Part shown: in pieces, positions 1 to 7,674 of the stretch
Numbering within the stretch: the stretch's first letter is position 1
Layout of the letters: each line of letters opens with the position of its first letter
Origin: Nitrospinae bacterium CG11_big_fil_rev_8_21_14_0_20_45_15
GTDB lineage: Bacteria; Nitrospinota; Nitrospinia; Nitrospinales; VA-1
Direction of reading: 5' to 3'
DNA: 62,437 bases
NCBI GenBank assembly: GCA_002787235.1
Contig: PCWG01000033.1
Span: 1 to 62,437 of the forward strand
Program-made: the position numbers and the translations under genes
The notes under the pieces: generated by a model
Databases searched by the model: none
Told to the model about the DNA's origin: nothing
Seen by the model: the letters and a program-made list of their open reading frames with translations, nothing else

Positions 1-18
1 AGGCCGGGTTTACATATT

Positions 19-56
19 AAAAGCCCCATCTCTTCATAGAAGAGATGGGGCTTTTT
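19..56 (+). terminator. Rho-independent terminator
   Basis: A perfect inverted repeat (arms 19-33 and 41-55, 7-nt loop) is GC-rich at its centre and runs into a T tract. It would end a plus-strand transcript entering from outside the window. The A tract on the left side means it could also serve a minus-strand transcript. Confidence 0.8.
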
Positions 57-384
57 CTATTTATATACAACTTCCAATAAAACAACTCCTCTATTCCCGC
101 AATGCAAAAGCATTCGTCCCCTCAAACACTCGGCAAAATACACCTTCCCGCCCCCACAACAACACCTATATCCAAGTCCAAGTTACGCATTATCCTATCT
201 ACTTACTGTGTTTGGTTTGTACTCTTATATTACTTGTAATATCAGAATAGGTTATATTGACGACACATTGCTTCTTTTTTTCTTGTGTCGGTACTATGAA
301 GCTAAATTATTTAGAGTAGAAACTATAAATTCAGAGAATATAACTAATTTGAATTATAATGTTTTTATATAATTGAATATAGTG
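57..384. other. AT-rich intergenic region
   Basis: No gene is visible between the terminator and the RelA/SpoT-domain gene. The stretch is clearly more AT-rich than most of the window. It holds one perfect short palindrome (227-242) and a TATAAT hexamer (355-360) close to the following gene, without a convincing -35 box at standard spacing. Confidence 0.5.
227..242. promoter_or_regulatory. Palindrome, possible operator
   Basis: Two perfect 7-bp arms (ATATTAC and GTAATAT) are separated by 2 nt, about 140 nt upstream of the RelA/SpoT-domain gene. The size and symmetry suit a dimeric repressor site, but AT-rich DNA yields such palindromes by chance and no regulator gene is adjacent. Confidence 0.25.
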
Positions 385-1488
385 ATGACTGTTAATGACC
401 CAAAGCGTACTTTCAATAATATGTTTAGGAGCAAAATATTGAAAAAGAATCATGCACTCTCTTTCCCAGGCGGCTCTAAGAGTCGCGTTAACAAAGCAGG
501 AAATAATGTGCGGAATAAACAGCCAAGTCCAGAAGATTGGATGGTTATAGAAGAATGGAGGGCTGCACATAGAGCCGTATTAAATACATTTCAAGCAAGT
601 TTGCGAGGAAGAACAAGAAGCACAAAAATTGTTGTTGCTCAACGTCATAAGCGAAAGTCAACTATCGTAGGCAAATTAGATAGATTACCCGAGATGCAGC
701 TCGCGCGAATGGATGATGTCGCAGGCTTTCGTTTAATATTTCCCTCTATAAATGATCTTTGTTTATTTAGACAGAAATTTCATAAAGCTAAATTTAAGCA
801 CCGACTTCGCAATGAAATAGATAAATATGATTATATTAAATGCCCTAAGCAGACTGGCTATAGAGGAATTCACGATGTGTACGAATACGATGTCAACTCT
901 GAAGTAGGGCGTCCTTTGAAAGGACTGCTTGTGGAGGTGCAGTATCGTACGTTTATACAACACTCTTGGGCGACAGCTGTGGAAATAATTGGTTTTATAA
1001 CGGAAAGCCAGCCAAAATTCGAGCAAGGAGACTCTAGATACCAAAATGCGATGGCATTGTGTAGCGAAATTATTGCACGAAGCCATGAAGATTCTAATGG
1101 TCCTTTTCCTGAGTTGGAAGATAAAGTTCTTGTCGAAGAATTTTTGGAAGTTGAGAAAGAATTAAGCTTGTTGAAAACATTACGTAGTTTAAGAGCCGTA
1201 AAAGAACAGGCTACTGTTAACCGCAATGCAATACTAATATTTTCAAAATTTAAGAAGCTGGAGATTAGAACTTATCCTCTTGCAACGGATGCTCTTCGAG
1301 ATTTGTTTAAATTAGAAAAAGAAATGCCTGAAAATGATATAGTTCTTGTTAAAGCTGATAAGAGTGAAGATATTAGGTTGGCATTTAAAAACTATTTCTC
1401 CGATGTGAATGATTTTGTCAAATTAATTGAAAAAGGTTGTCAAGATCTGTCAGGTAAGCACATTATAAAGGCTCAAGATATAAAATAA
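385..1488 (+). CDS. RelA/SpoT-domain nucleotide pyrophosphokinase-like protein
   Basis: A stand-alone protein of about 367 residues with a (p)ppGpp-synthetase-type nucleotidyltransferase core. Counting from an upstream TTG at 373, visible motifs are the basic RHKRKSTIVGK segment (91-101), MDDVAGFR (113-120), GYRGIH (162-167) and VEVQYRT followed by HSWA (187-200). There is no HD hydrolase, TGS or ACT domain, so it is not a long Rel enzyme. Roughly 170 C-terminal residues are of unknown function. Proteins of this type include small alarmone synthetases and toxSAS toxins that pyrophosphorylate nucleotides or tRNA; which applies here cannot be told. No adjacent antitoxin gene is evident. Codon use is AT-rich relative to the neighbours, suggesting acquisition. 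The ATG at 385 is preferred over TTG 373; neither has a good ribosome site. Confidence 0.8.
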   Translation: MTVNDPKRTFNNMFRSKILKKNHALSFPGGSKSRVNKAGNNVRNKQPSPEDWMVIEEWRAAHRAVLNTFQASLRGRTRSTKIVVAQRHKRKSTIVGKLDRLPEMQLARMDDVAGFRLIFPSINDLCLFRQKFHKAKFKHRLRNEIDKYDYIKCPKQTGYRGIHDVYEYDVNSEVGRPLKGLLVEVQYRTFIQHSWATAVEIIGFITESQPKFEQGDSRYQNAMALCSEIIARSHEDSNGPFPELEDKVLVEEFLEVEKELSLLKTLRSLRAVKEQATVNRNAILIFSKFKKLEIRTYPLATDALRDLFKLEKEMPENDIVLVKADKSEDIRLAFKNYFSDVNDFVKLIEKGCQDLSGKHIIKAQDIK

Positions 1489-1640
1489 ATGCCAGCTTTT
1501 GGACGTAAGCAGACAATGATATCATCATAAATCTATTGCTCCATTCCACAAAAGGATCATAAAACTAGTTCATTTTGTCCCGAAATGGTACTTAAGTGCG
1601 GTATCACTAATTCGCATTAGAAGAACACCCAACAATAAAG

Positions 1641-1667
1641 GCACTCTGCTCGGCAGAGTGCTTTTTT
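1641..1667 (+). terminator. Rho-independent terminator
   Basis: A 9-bp perfect stem (1641-1649 with 1653-1661, loop of 3 nt) is followed by six T residues. It lies about 150 nt after the RelA/SpoT-domain gene and is oriented to end its transcript. The 1489-1640 stretch before it has no recognisable gene. Confidence 0.8.
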
Positions 1668-1736
1668 ATGTTTGCAGTTGTGGTGATGAAGGGGGAGAAA
1701 AGGTTTGAGATTACGGAGCGGTGAACAACTTCTCAT

Positions 1737-1756
1737 TCCGTAGCTAATGCTACGGA
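1737..1756 (-). terminator. Hairpin after tlyA
   Basis: Arms TCCGTAGC and GCTACGGA enclose a 4-nt loop a few bases beyond the tlyA stop codon. No T tract follows on the minus strand, so it may stabilise the mRNA end or be a weak terminator. Confidence 0.4.
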
Positions 1757-1759
1757 GAA

Positions 1760-2566
1760 TCAATTATTCGAGTCGTTCAGTACGGTTTGGATTGCCTCGC
1801 TACCCAGCTCGCCTTCTTTGCCGGGTTCGGCGAAGTGCATGAGGAATTCTTTGTTGCCTTTTTGGCCGTGGATAGGGGAGGTGGTCAGACCGTAGATGGC
1901 GTGATGTTGTGATTTTGCGAAGTCCATCAGGGTTTCTAATACCTGCTGATGTTTTTTGGGATCTTTGATGATGCCTTTGTTTTCCATCTGGTCTTTGCCA
2001 ACTTCAAACTGGGGTTTGACGAGGGCGATGCAGTCGCCGCCTTCCTTAAGCACTCGCCATGCGGCGGGCAGGATGTGGGTCAGGGAGATAAAGGACACGT
2101 CGATGACGGCAAGTTCGACGCTTTCTCCGATGTCTTCGATGGTCAGGTTGCGGGCGTTGACTCGGTCGAGTCGATGCACGCGCTCGTCGGTTTGCAGTTT
2201 CCAGGCGAGTTGTCCGTAGCCCACGTCGACGGCGTATACTTTGACGGCTCCGTTCTGGAGCAGACAGTCGGTGAATCCTCCGGTGGAGGCTCCGATGTCT
2301 ATGGCGATTTTGTCTTGCGCGGATACGGCAAATTCTTTCAGCGCGAGTTCGAGTTTTAGCCCGCCGCGACTGACGTAGGGGTGCAGTTCTCCGGTGGACT
2401 CGACAAGGCTTTCGGGTGAGATCAATTTCCCGGGTTTGTCGATGGGGATGCCATCCACGCGTATTTTCCCTGCCAGTATCAATCCCTGTGCTTGCTCCCG
2501 TGAGGGTACAATATTCAATTGCACGAGAAGTTGATCCAGTCTCAATTTTTCGGGTTTGCGGGTCAT
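1760..2566 (-). CDS. tlyA: TlyA-family rRNA 2'-O-methyltransferase (hemolysin A family)
   Basis: The first ~60 residues form an S4 RNA-binding domain (RLDQLLVQLN, then AGKIRVDG). The rest is an FtsJ/RrmJ-type SAM methyltransferase with the glycine motif DIGASTGGFTD (90-100) preceded by SRGGLKLE. TlyA enzymes methylate cytidine ribose in 16S and/or 23S rRNA in the cytoplasm; the older 'hemolysin' label is historical. Length (268 aa) is normal. It lies 39 nt downstream of xseB, a pairing common in bacteria, so the two are probably co-transcribed. Confidence 0.93.
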   Translation of the reverse strand: MTRKPEKLRLDQLLVQLNIVPSREQAQGLILAGKIRVDGIPIDKPGKLISPESLVESTGELHPYVSRGGLKLELALKEFAVSAQDKIAIDIGASTGGFTDCLLQNGAVKVYAVDVGYGQLAWKLQTDERVHRLDRVNARNLTIEDIGESVELAVIDVSFISLTHILPAAWRVLKEGGDCIALVKPQFEVGKDQMENKGIIKDPKKHQQVLETLMDFAKSQHHAIYGLTTSPIHGQKGNKEFLMHFAEPGKEGELGSEAIQTVLNDSNN

Positions 2567-2605
2567 GCGGTTTTTCCCGTCGGGGGAAGGGCGGGGGAGA
2601 TGAAA

Positions 2606-2863
2606 TTAAAAGGGGATTTCGTCTTCGCCTATTTCGTCTTTGGTTTCTGGAAATAGCTGAGTAGTCAGGTCGCCTTTTTTATCCTGCGTGAGTTTCTCTA
2701 TTTTGGATTCTGCTTCTGCCAGTTTTTGCGAGCAGAGGCGGGACATTTTGATGCCTTCTTCAAACATTTCGAGCGATTTGTCGATGTCCAGATCGCCTTT
2801 TTCCAAATCTTCGACGATCTGCTCCAATCGCTTCATCGCCTTTTCAAATTTTAATTCTGCCAT
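2606..2863 (-). CDS. xseB: Exodeoxyribonuclease VII small subunit
   Basis: A protein of about 85 residues, nearly all helical, matching the XseB signature: FEKAMKRLEQIVEDLEKGD near the N-terminus, then ALEMF-like 'SLEMFEEGIKMSRLC' and a coiled coil. XseB subunits coat the large XseA subunit of the single-strand exonuclease. The ATG at 2863 is chosen because GGAG lies about 8 nt upstream; an in-frame GTG three codons earlier is less likely. The large subunit xseA is not in this window. Confidence 0.92.
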   Translation of the reverse strand: MAELKFEKAMKRLEQIVEDLEKGDLDIDKSLEMFEEGIKMSRLCSQKLAEAESKIEKLTQDKKGDLTTQLFPETKDEIGEDEIPF

Positions 2864-2927
2864 GAAATACACTCCATAATGATTTTCCCCATTCTATCGT
2901 AAACGCTTTCACAATGGGCAAGCTTTT

Positions 2928-3398
2928 TCACTTGCGCGCGTTTTTCTTCTGGAAAAATTCTGATACGATTGCCAGAAGTACGGTGATCAATGCGACCCAG
3001 GGCCAATCGGTGGACTCGAACAGGCCGAATCTGAGGGGATGGTCATAGAGCGGCCACAATACATAATAAAAGCCCGGTCCGAGGTTCGTTTGCGCGAGGT
3101 CAAAAGTCTGGTGCAGAATCCAACCCAAAGTCAGGGCTTGAAATACGCGGACCCTCTGTTTGCGAATGAAAAAGGTGGAAATCAAAACAGTTTGGAAAAA
3201 ACAGGCGACAGGGGTATGAAAAAATTGCGCGGTGAGGGTCCATTCGGGAAATAGAACCATGGTGCCTCTGGCAATAATATCCGGTAAAAAGACGCCCAGT
3301 AACACCATTCCAAAATAGCGTTTCCCAAACAGGGAGGATTGCGGTTTTATATTCTTTACAAGATAGGCCGATGCGGCGTGGCTGAGTAAATCGGGCAT
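2928..3398 (-). CDS. Membrane protein, YdjM/metal-dependent hydrolase-like
   Basis: About 156 residues with four or five hydrophobic segments. Conserved polar residues sit as in the YdjM/DUF457 'metal-dependent hydrolase' membrane family: LLSHAASAY near the start, FLPD, FFHTP and WILHQTFD. The enzymatic activity of that family is largely unproven, so the call is structural. The gene begins only 3 nt after the preceding unknown membrane-protein gene, so it probably belongs to the same transcript as the methyltransferase and cytochromes upstream. Confidence 0.6.
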   Translation of the reverse strand: MPDLLSHAASAYLVKNIKPQSSLFGKRYFGMVLLGVFLPDIIARGTMVLFPEWTLTAQFFHTPVACFFQTVLISTFFIRKQRVRVFQALTLGWILHQTFDLAQTNLGPGFYYVLWPLYDHPLRFGLFESTDWPWVALITVLLAIVSEFFQKKNARK

Positions 3399-3401
3399 GA
3401 T

Positions 3402-3866
3402 TTATTGTTGTTTGCGCGGAGCTAATCGCAACCCTTTTTTTGAAATGTGAAAAATTTGAAATAATTTCCATAGGAGAAATCCCAAAGCCAATGCTGAAGA
3501 TCCAAATTTTAAAAGGATGTTCGCATGGTCTTCTCGTTGCAAAATGTGGATGGTTCGGTCGGGATTCAGGTAGCCCTCTACGATCGTCATGGCGTGAAGG
3601 GTTGATTTCTTTGTTGAAGATGAGAATCTGACGATGCCGCCCGAACGATCTTTGAATTCGACATGACCTTTAAGGGGTGACTTTTCAAGACGCCCCCAAA
3701 AAAAACCGGGTTCGGTGCCTGGGTTGTGGTTTGATACTTCTTCGCGTGCGAAGCGTTCAACTATTATAGAAGAATGAAAATAGATTGCTCCAAGCAGAAG
3801 TAAACATAAAGATATCCATCCTGACCAAAAGGGATGGTTTTTTAGACATCGATTGATGATTTTCAT
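3402..3866 (-). CDS. Hypothetical two-helix membrane protein coupled to the DNA methyltransferase
   Basis: I do not recognise a family. The 154-residue protein has a hydrophobic helix at about 15-36, a soluble domain of about 80 residues that is probably periplasmic (it contains FWGRLEKSP and VRFSSSTKK), a second helix at about 118-138, and a basic tail. Its ATG shares its first A with the last base of the methyltransferase TAA stop (TAATG), indicating translational coupling. The next gene follows after 3 nt. Nothing in the sequence resembles a restriction nuclease. Confidence 0.6.
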   Translation of the reverse strand: MKIINRCLKNHPFWSGWISLCLLLLGAIYFHSSIIVERFAREEVSNHNPGTEPGFFWGRLEKSPLKGHVEFKDRSGGIVRFSSSTKKSTLHAMTIVEGYLNPDRTIHILQREDHANILLKFGSSALALGFLLWKLFQIFHISKKGLRLAPRKQQ

Positions 3867-4819
3867 TAAACGGCGATTTCCTGTTTTTTCTCTGACTGAG
3901 ATACTATTTTTAATGCAGATATCATATTTTCTGCAATGGCCTGAATGACGGGCACGCTGACGGCATTGCCAGCTTGTTTGCGTATTTGGCTATAACTTCC
4001 GATGATTTTAAAATCTTCAGGAAAACCTTGAAGCCGTAGCATTTCGCGTTCGGTCAGCCGTCTTTCACCGTTTACCAACAGGTAGTTGTGCGAAGCATTG
4101 GCTCGTAGTGCGCAGGAATAGGGCAGGGCAGAAATATTCCCGCTTTTATTTTCGTGCCAGATTCCGGGGCGGGGTGGTTGGGTTTTGATGGCCTCCTGTC
4201 TGCGTTTGATGATGTGTGCGGATGCGTGGTAGCGTCGCTCGGTCTGTTTTTCCAGTATCGAAGCCAATTGGTAAGTCTTGTCACCGGTTGGGAAATTGAA
4301 AGACGTGTTTTCGCGGAAGCCGACAATGTATGTTCTCTCGCGTTTTTGGGGCAGACCAAAGTCGAGCGAGTTCAACACGCTGGAATGGATATGGTATCCC
4401 AGATCGATGAGTTTTTTCTGGATGATGGCAAAGGTTCGCCCGTTGTCATGGGAGCGCAGTCGTTTGACGTTTTCCAAGAGGAATCCGGCAGGTCTTTTTT
4501 CGCGCAGGATACGTTCGATATAAAAAAATAAAACGCCGCGAGAGTCCGCAAATCCATTTTGCAGACCGATGATGCTGAAGGCCTGGCAGGGGAATCCGGC
4601 GAGCAGAATGTCGTGATCGGGAATGGATTCAGGTGCAATGTTTGTGATGTCTCCGGCGGGTTTCATCCCGTGATTGAGCTCGTAAATTTTCTGACATGCC
4701 GGGTCGATTTCTGAAGAGAAGACGCACTCTCCGCCCATTTCATTGAAAGGAATACGCATGCCACCAATGCCCGCAAACAGCTCTATGAATTTAAATTTCG
4801 GACGTGTTGGCGTTGGCAT
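3866..4819 (-). CDS. DNA (cytosine-5-)-methyltransferase
   Basis: All main C5-methyltransferase motifs are readable: motif I FAGIGG (15-20), motif IV GFPCQAFS with catalytic Cys78, motif VI ENVKRL (116-121), motif VIII QKRER (158-162), motif IX RLTEREMLRLQGFP (254-267) and motif X GNAVSVP (284-290). The target-recognition stretch (about 180-250) is short, typical of enzymes with small recognition sites; the target cannot be predicted. It would transfer a methyl group from SAM to cytosine in DNA. No restriction endonuclease is adjacent, so it is an orphan. It starts 9 nt after a cytochrome c gene and its stop overlaps the next start. Confidence 0.93.
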   Translation of the reverse strand: MPTPTRPKFKFIELFAGIGGMRIPFNEMGGECVFSSEIDPACQKIYELNHGMKPAGDITNIAPESIPDHDILLAGFPCQAFSIIGLQNGFADSRGVLFFYIERILREKRPAGFLLENVKRLRSHDNGRTFAIIQKKLIDLGYHIHSSVLNSLDFGLPQKRERTYIVGFRENTSFNFPTGDKTYQLASILEKQTERRYHASAHIIKRRQEAIKTQPPRPGIWHENKSGNISALPYSCALRANASHNYLLVNGERRLTEREMLRLQGFPEDFKIIGSYSQIRKQAGNAVSVPVIQAIAENMISALKIVSQSEKKQEIAV

Positions 4820-4828
4820 GGCGATAGA

Positions 4829-5275
4829 CTATTTTGAAAAAGTTCTGATGAACTGGACGAGTTCCCAGATTTGCGTGTTGTTCAATGTATTTCTATGTGC
4901 GGGCATGGCGGTACTTCTCGAACCGTTTTGAATGATCCAGAACAATTGTCCATCTGAAATCGTGTTCATGGTTTTAGCGCAAGTGAAGTTTCGGGGTGGT
5001 GGTTCGAGTCCGGGTGCCAAACGACCGTTGCCGTTACCCTTCATCCCATGACACATTTTGCAGGTCGTTGGGCGTGCAGTTTCATGGTACAGAAGTCTTC
5101 CTTTCTCGATAGTTTTTTCATCGGGTGGAAGCGGGTTTTTCTGTTCGACAAAGGAGCCGGGGGCCGTTGCCGTTGTACGTTGTTGGGGGCAGATGCCGCT
5201 TGCATTTGCGAGCAAAGGTATCAGCATAAATCCTGATAACAGCAGACAGATTGCTGATTTGCGGTGTGCTTGCAT
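4829..5275 (-). CDS. Periplasmic monoheme cytochrome c (cassette member 4)
   Basis: A signal peptide (about 1-26, ending LLANASG) precedes one class I cytochrome c domain with heme site CKMCH (72-76) and a likely axial methionine Met124 in STAMP. It shares with the next two cytochromes upstream an N-terminal CPQQR motif (Cys29) and a PPPRNFTC segment (Cys99), which may form a disulfide. It should carry one electron between periplasmic partners; the partner is unknown. It is the last of four tandem cytochrome genes and lies 9 nt before the DNA methyltransferase. Confidence 0.88.
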   Translation of the reverse strand: MQAHRKSAICLLLSGFMLIPLLANASGICPQQRTTATAPGSFVEQKNPLPPDEKTIEKGRLLYHETARPTTCKMCHGMKGNGNGRLAPGLEPPPRNFTCAKTMNTISDGQLFWIIQNGSRSTAMPAHRNTLNNTQIWELVQFIRTFSK

Positions 5276-5304
5276 ACTTCCCGAATTTTGTTGGAACGGG
5301 GAAA

Positions 5305-5847
5305 TTATTTACTGGATGAAAACTGGCGCAGGTACAAAATGATTTGCCAGATTTCATTGTCCTTTAGATTGAGTTTGTAGGGGGGCATGCCCGTTCCTTG
5401 CGAACCGTTTTTGATGATCCAGAACAACTGTCCGTCGGATATGTCCTTCATGGTTTCGTTGCAACTGAAATTGCGTGGCGGTGGATTCAGTCCACGTGCC
5501 ATCATGCCCAGTCCATTGCCGCCGGGACCGTGACACACTTTGCATGCGGTCGGTTGAGCGTCTGTATGAAAGAAAGAGCGACCCGCCTCAAGGTTTTGGT
5601 AATTTGCTTCAACGGGATTGGTTTGATTTCGGATCTCTTCGGGCGCGGCTTCGGTGAATCTTTGTTGCGGGCAGACACCCGGGCCTTCCGAGCCCAGTCC
5701 ATGATGTTCCTGTGTGGAAAGTCGATGCCGCATCCGCGGATTCAGTCCTGCCGCTTCAGAAATACTGTCGAGGACAGGCATGAGAAAAGCGGTGCTCAAG
5801 AGTATCCCGAATAGTATGGGGCGTAGTTTGAAAGTTTCTATGGTCAT
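5305..5847 (-). CDS. Periplasmic monoheme cytochrome c (cassette member 3)
   Basis: Paralogue of its neighbours, with an uncleaved or cleaved N-terminal signal (about 1-33) and an extra ~25-residue segment before the shared GVCPQQR motif (Cys59). Heme site CKVCH is at 102-106, PPPRNFSC at 124-129 and the probable Met ligand at 154 (GTGMPPY). The segment ISDGQLFWIIKNGS is nearly identical to that of member 4, indicating gene duplication. The function is electron transfer; the specific route is not evident. The gene is 29 nt upstream of member 4. Confidence 0.88.
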   Translation of the reverse strand: MTIETFKLRPILFGILLSTAFLMPVLDSISEAAGLNPRMRHRLSTQEHHGLGSEGPGVCPQQRFTEAAPEEIRNQTNPVEANYQNLEAGRSFFHTDAQPTACKVCHGPGGNGLGMMARGLNPPPRNFSCNETMKDISDGQLFWIIKNGSQGTGMPPYKLNLKDNEIWQIILYLRQFSSSK

Positions 5848-5897
5848 TTTATATTTAAATTAATTTTTGAAGGCTTGTTGATTTATATTTTACTAAT

Positions 5898-6383
5898 TTA
5901 CTTGCTTAAGTGACGAATGTACAGAATCAATTGCCATATTTGTTCGTCGTATAACTCTTCATATTTGGGCATGGGAGTGTGAGGCGAGCCATATCGGATG
6001 ATCCAGAACATTTGCCCGTCAGATATTTCTTTCATCGTGTAGCTACAGGTGAAGTTCCGGGGAGGAGGGTTCATTTCTTTACTTTTATCACCCATGCCGT
6101 TTCCACGAACGCCATGACAGGACTTGCAGGCAGGTTGAGTGTCGAGGTGATAGAGGTTTTCACCGAGTCGCAAATTGAGGGGGGTGTCTTCGAGAGGGCT
6201 TCCCATACGGAGAAAATTTGTGGGAGCACGGTGGGTTAGCCGCGTTTCCGGGCATGGACCGATCTTCAAAGCAGTGGCGAGAGTGGTTTCTGGATTTTCG
6301 GCATCTGCCCAAACCGGATTTCCTTGCAAACAAATGAGCGTAATTAAAAAAAATATTCTCAAGGAGACATAGTGTTTGCGCAA
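5898..6383 (-). CDS. Periplasmic monoheme cytochrome c (cassette member 2)
   Basis: Third paralogue of the Cys-pair subgroup: signal peptide to about residue 27, GPCPETR (Cys44), heme site CKSCH (86-90), PPPRNFTC (Cys113) and Met138 in HTPMPKY. The apparent start is TTG at 6383, five nt after the stop of member 1; no ATG lies in a better position, so translation may depend on ribosomes ending the upstream gene. About 50 nt separate it from member 3. Confidence 0.85.
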   Translation of the reverse strand: MRKHYVSLRIFFLITLICLQGNPVWADAENPETTLATALKIGPCPETRLTHRAPTNFLRMGSPLEDTPLNLRLGENLYHLDTQPACKSCHGVRGNGMGDKSKEMNPPPRNFTCSYTMKEISDGQMFWIIRYGSPHTPMPKYEELYDEQIWQLILYIRHLSK

Positions 6384-6388
6384 GGATC

Positions 6389-6817
6389 TTATTTCCCTTT
6401 AAAGGTGCGGATGAAATGGATGACGCTCCAACCTTCCTCTTCGTTGATGACTTTTCCGACGCGGATGGGCATCCCCGTTCCAGGACTGCCATTTTTTAAA
6501 ACCCACATCAATTCACCATCTTCGCGCAGATTCTGCCATTTAACATCTGTGAAATCACGCGGCGAATGTCCCGGTAATCGGACTCCTTTGCCGTTATTGC
6601 TGTGACAAGTCACACACAAACCTTTACCAAAATAAATCTTTCGGCCGATTTCGATGCGCTCAGGAGTCGCAGGGTAAGGGTTGTCCTGATCCTGCAATTT
6701 CGCTAATAATTCAAGAGGCACTCTGGGCTGATATTGATCTTTGTGAAAAGCAAAAGTTGTAAGAGTGCTAAGAAACAACGTACACAGAGTGATGGGTAAA
6801 ATTTTTATAATAGACAT
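6389..6817 (-). CDS. Periplasmic monoheme cytochrome c (cassette member 1)
   Basis: First gene of the cytochrome run. A signal peptide (about 1-23) is followed by a class I cytochrome domain with heme site CVTCH (68-72), a shorter loop, and probable Met ligand 116 in GTGMPIR. Unlike the other three it lacks the CPxxR and NFxC cysteines and has a shorter N-terminal arm, so it is a more distant relative. It probably has a distinct place in the same electron chain. It lies about 77 nt downstream of the DUF1264 gene. Confidence 0.87.
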   Translation of the reverse strand: MSIIKILPITLCTLFLSTLTTFAFHKDQYQPRVPLELLAKLQDQDNPYPATPERIEIGRKIYFGKGLCVTCHSNNGKGVRLPGHSPRDFTDVKWQNLREDGELMWVLKNGSPGTGMPIRVGKVINEEEGWSVIHFIRTFKGK

Positions 6818-6894
6818 AATAATGTATTGGGAAAAGAAGCATGCCCTTGCATTGTGAGGCCAAGAGCATGCTCAATATCAAATGAAAATCACGA

Positions 6895-7542
6895 TCAGTT
6901 TCCGCCCGACATTTCCTTAATGCCATTCCTTTTTAAAATCTCGTTGATATCAACCGTCGGGCCTGTCTCAGGAGCCGAAGCCGCTGGAGCAGAATGAGAG
7001 GATGTGGATGATTGGACTTTGCCGTGCAATGCTTCCCAATGGCCTACAGATTGAGCAATGGTCACCGAGCCGTCTGGTATGGGCGCGCCATGCGGCCAAA
7101 GGTGAAAAATGATTCCATCCGTCATGGCGACGTATTCCGCCAATTCTTCCTGGGCTTTGGGAGAGGATGGTGAATGGATCGCTACGCGCCCGGTGGCGAT
7201 TTCCTCAGCGTGGTCGTGCCAGTTTTGTTGGTGCGACCATCCGGGGATGACTTTTCTCACGAGTTTTTTGGACACCATGTACTCGACTTCCGTCATGCGG
7301 GCGTCGGGTTCGGTGGATTCAAACAAAATGCACTGGATGATGTCGGGATTAATCGGCTTGCAATAATGATGAAACGGGCCAATCACTTCGCCGTCCATCA
7401 TATGCGGTGCAGATACATGAATGGTGTAACCTTCGAGCGGATTAGCCCCAGCGGGTTGTACTGCCATGCCCAAAACAGCCCACAGTCCAAATAACATCAT
7501 GATTCTAAATTTTCGAGACGTTTTTTTGCGACCGATCATCAT
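6895..7542 (-). CDS. Exported DUF1264 (OBAP-like) protein
   Basis: An N-terminal signal peptide (about 1-33, ending QPAGAN) precedes a DUF1264 domain recognisable from FHHYCK, an IQCILFES segment, EYMVSKKLV and QNWHDHAEE. DUF1264 proteins occur in bacteria and as plant oil-body-associated proteins; no biochemical role is established. The many conserved histidines could bind metal, which is inference. The last ~40 residues are Ser/Ala/Pro-rich, then a short helical tail. It may be co-transcribed with the cytochromes. Confidence 0.8.
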   Translation of the reverse strand: MMIGRKKTSRKFRIMMLFGLWAVLGMAVQPAGANPLEGYTIHVSAPHMMDGEVIGPFHHYCKPINPDIIQCILFESTEPDARMTEVEYMVSKKLVRKVIPGWSHQQNWHDHAEEIATGRVAIHSPSSPKAQEELAEYVAMTDGIIFHLWPHGAPIPDGSVTIAQSVGHWEALHGKVQSSTSSHSAPAASAPETGPTVDINEILKRNGIKEMSGGN

Positions 7543-7576
7543 AAATTCCTCCAGAAACCTCAGTTGATAAAAAGCG

Positions 7577-7608
7577 TTTATTGAGAGAAGTGTTATTTAC
7601 TCAATAAA
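7577..7608 (-). promoter_or_regulatory. Inverted repeat between DUF1566 and DUF1264 genes
   Basis: Perfect 9-bp arms (TTTATTGAG at 7577-7585, CTCAATAAA at 7600-7608) flank a 14-nt loop. On the minus strand the second arm is followed by CGC and then five T residues, so it may end the DUF1566 transcript; alternatively it is an operator for the DUF1264-cytochrome unit. Confidence 0.4.
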
Positions 7609-7674
7609 AACCGCTAGTGGTGAAAAATTTTGTTTCACTTGTTTAACAACAATGTCCAGAAAAATCCTTCTGTT

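Noticed and set aside
1489-1640. Possible tRNA or attachment site after the RelA/SpoT-domain gene
   Set aside because: No cloverleaf with a CCA-adjacent stem could be drawn and no direct repeat was found at the other end of the AT-rich islet.
5398-5814. Open frame on the plus strand opposite cytochrome member 3
   Set aside because: The opposite strand carries a clear signal peptide and heme motif, and the plus-strand frame has no plausible start site or domain.
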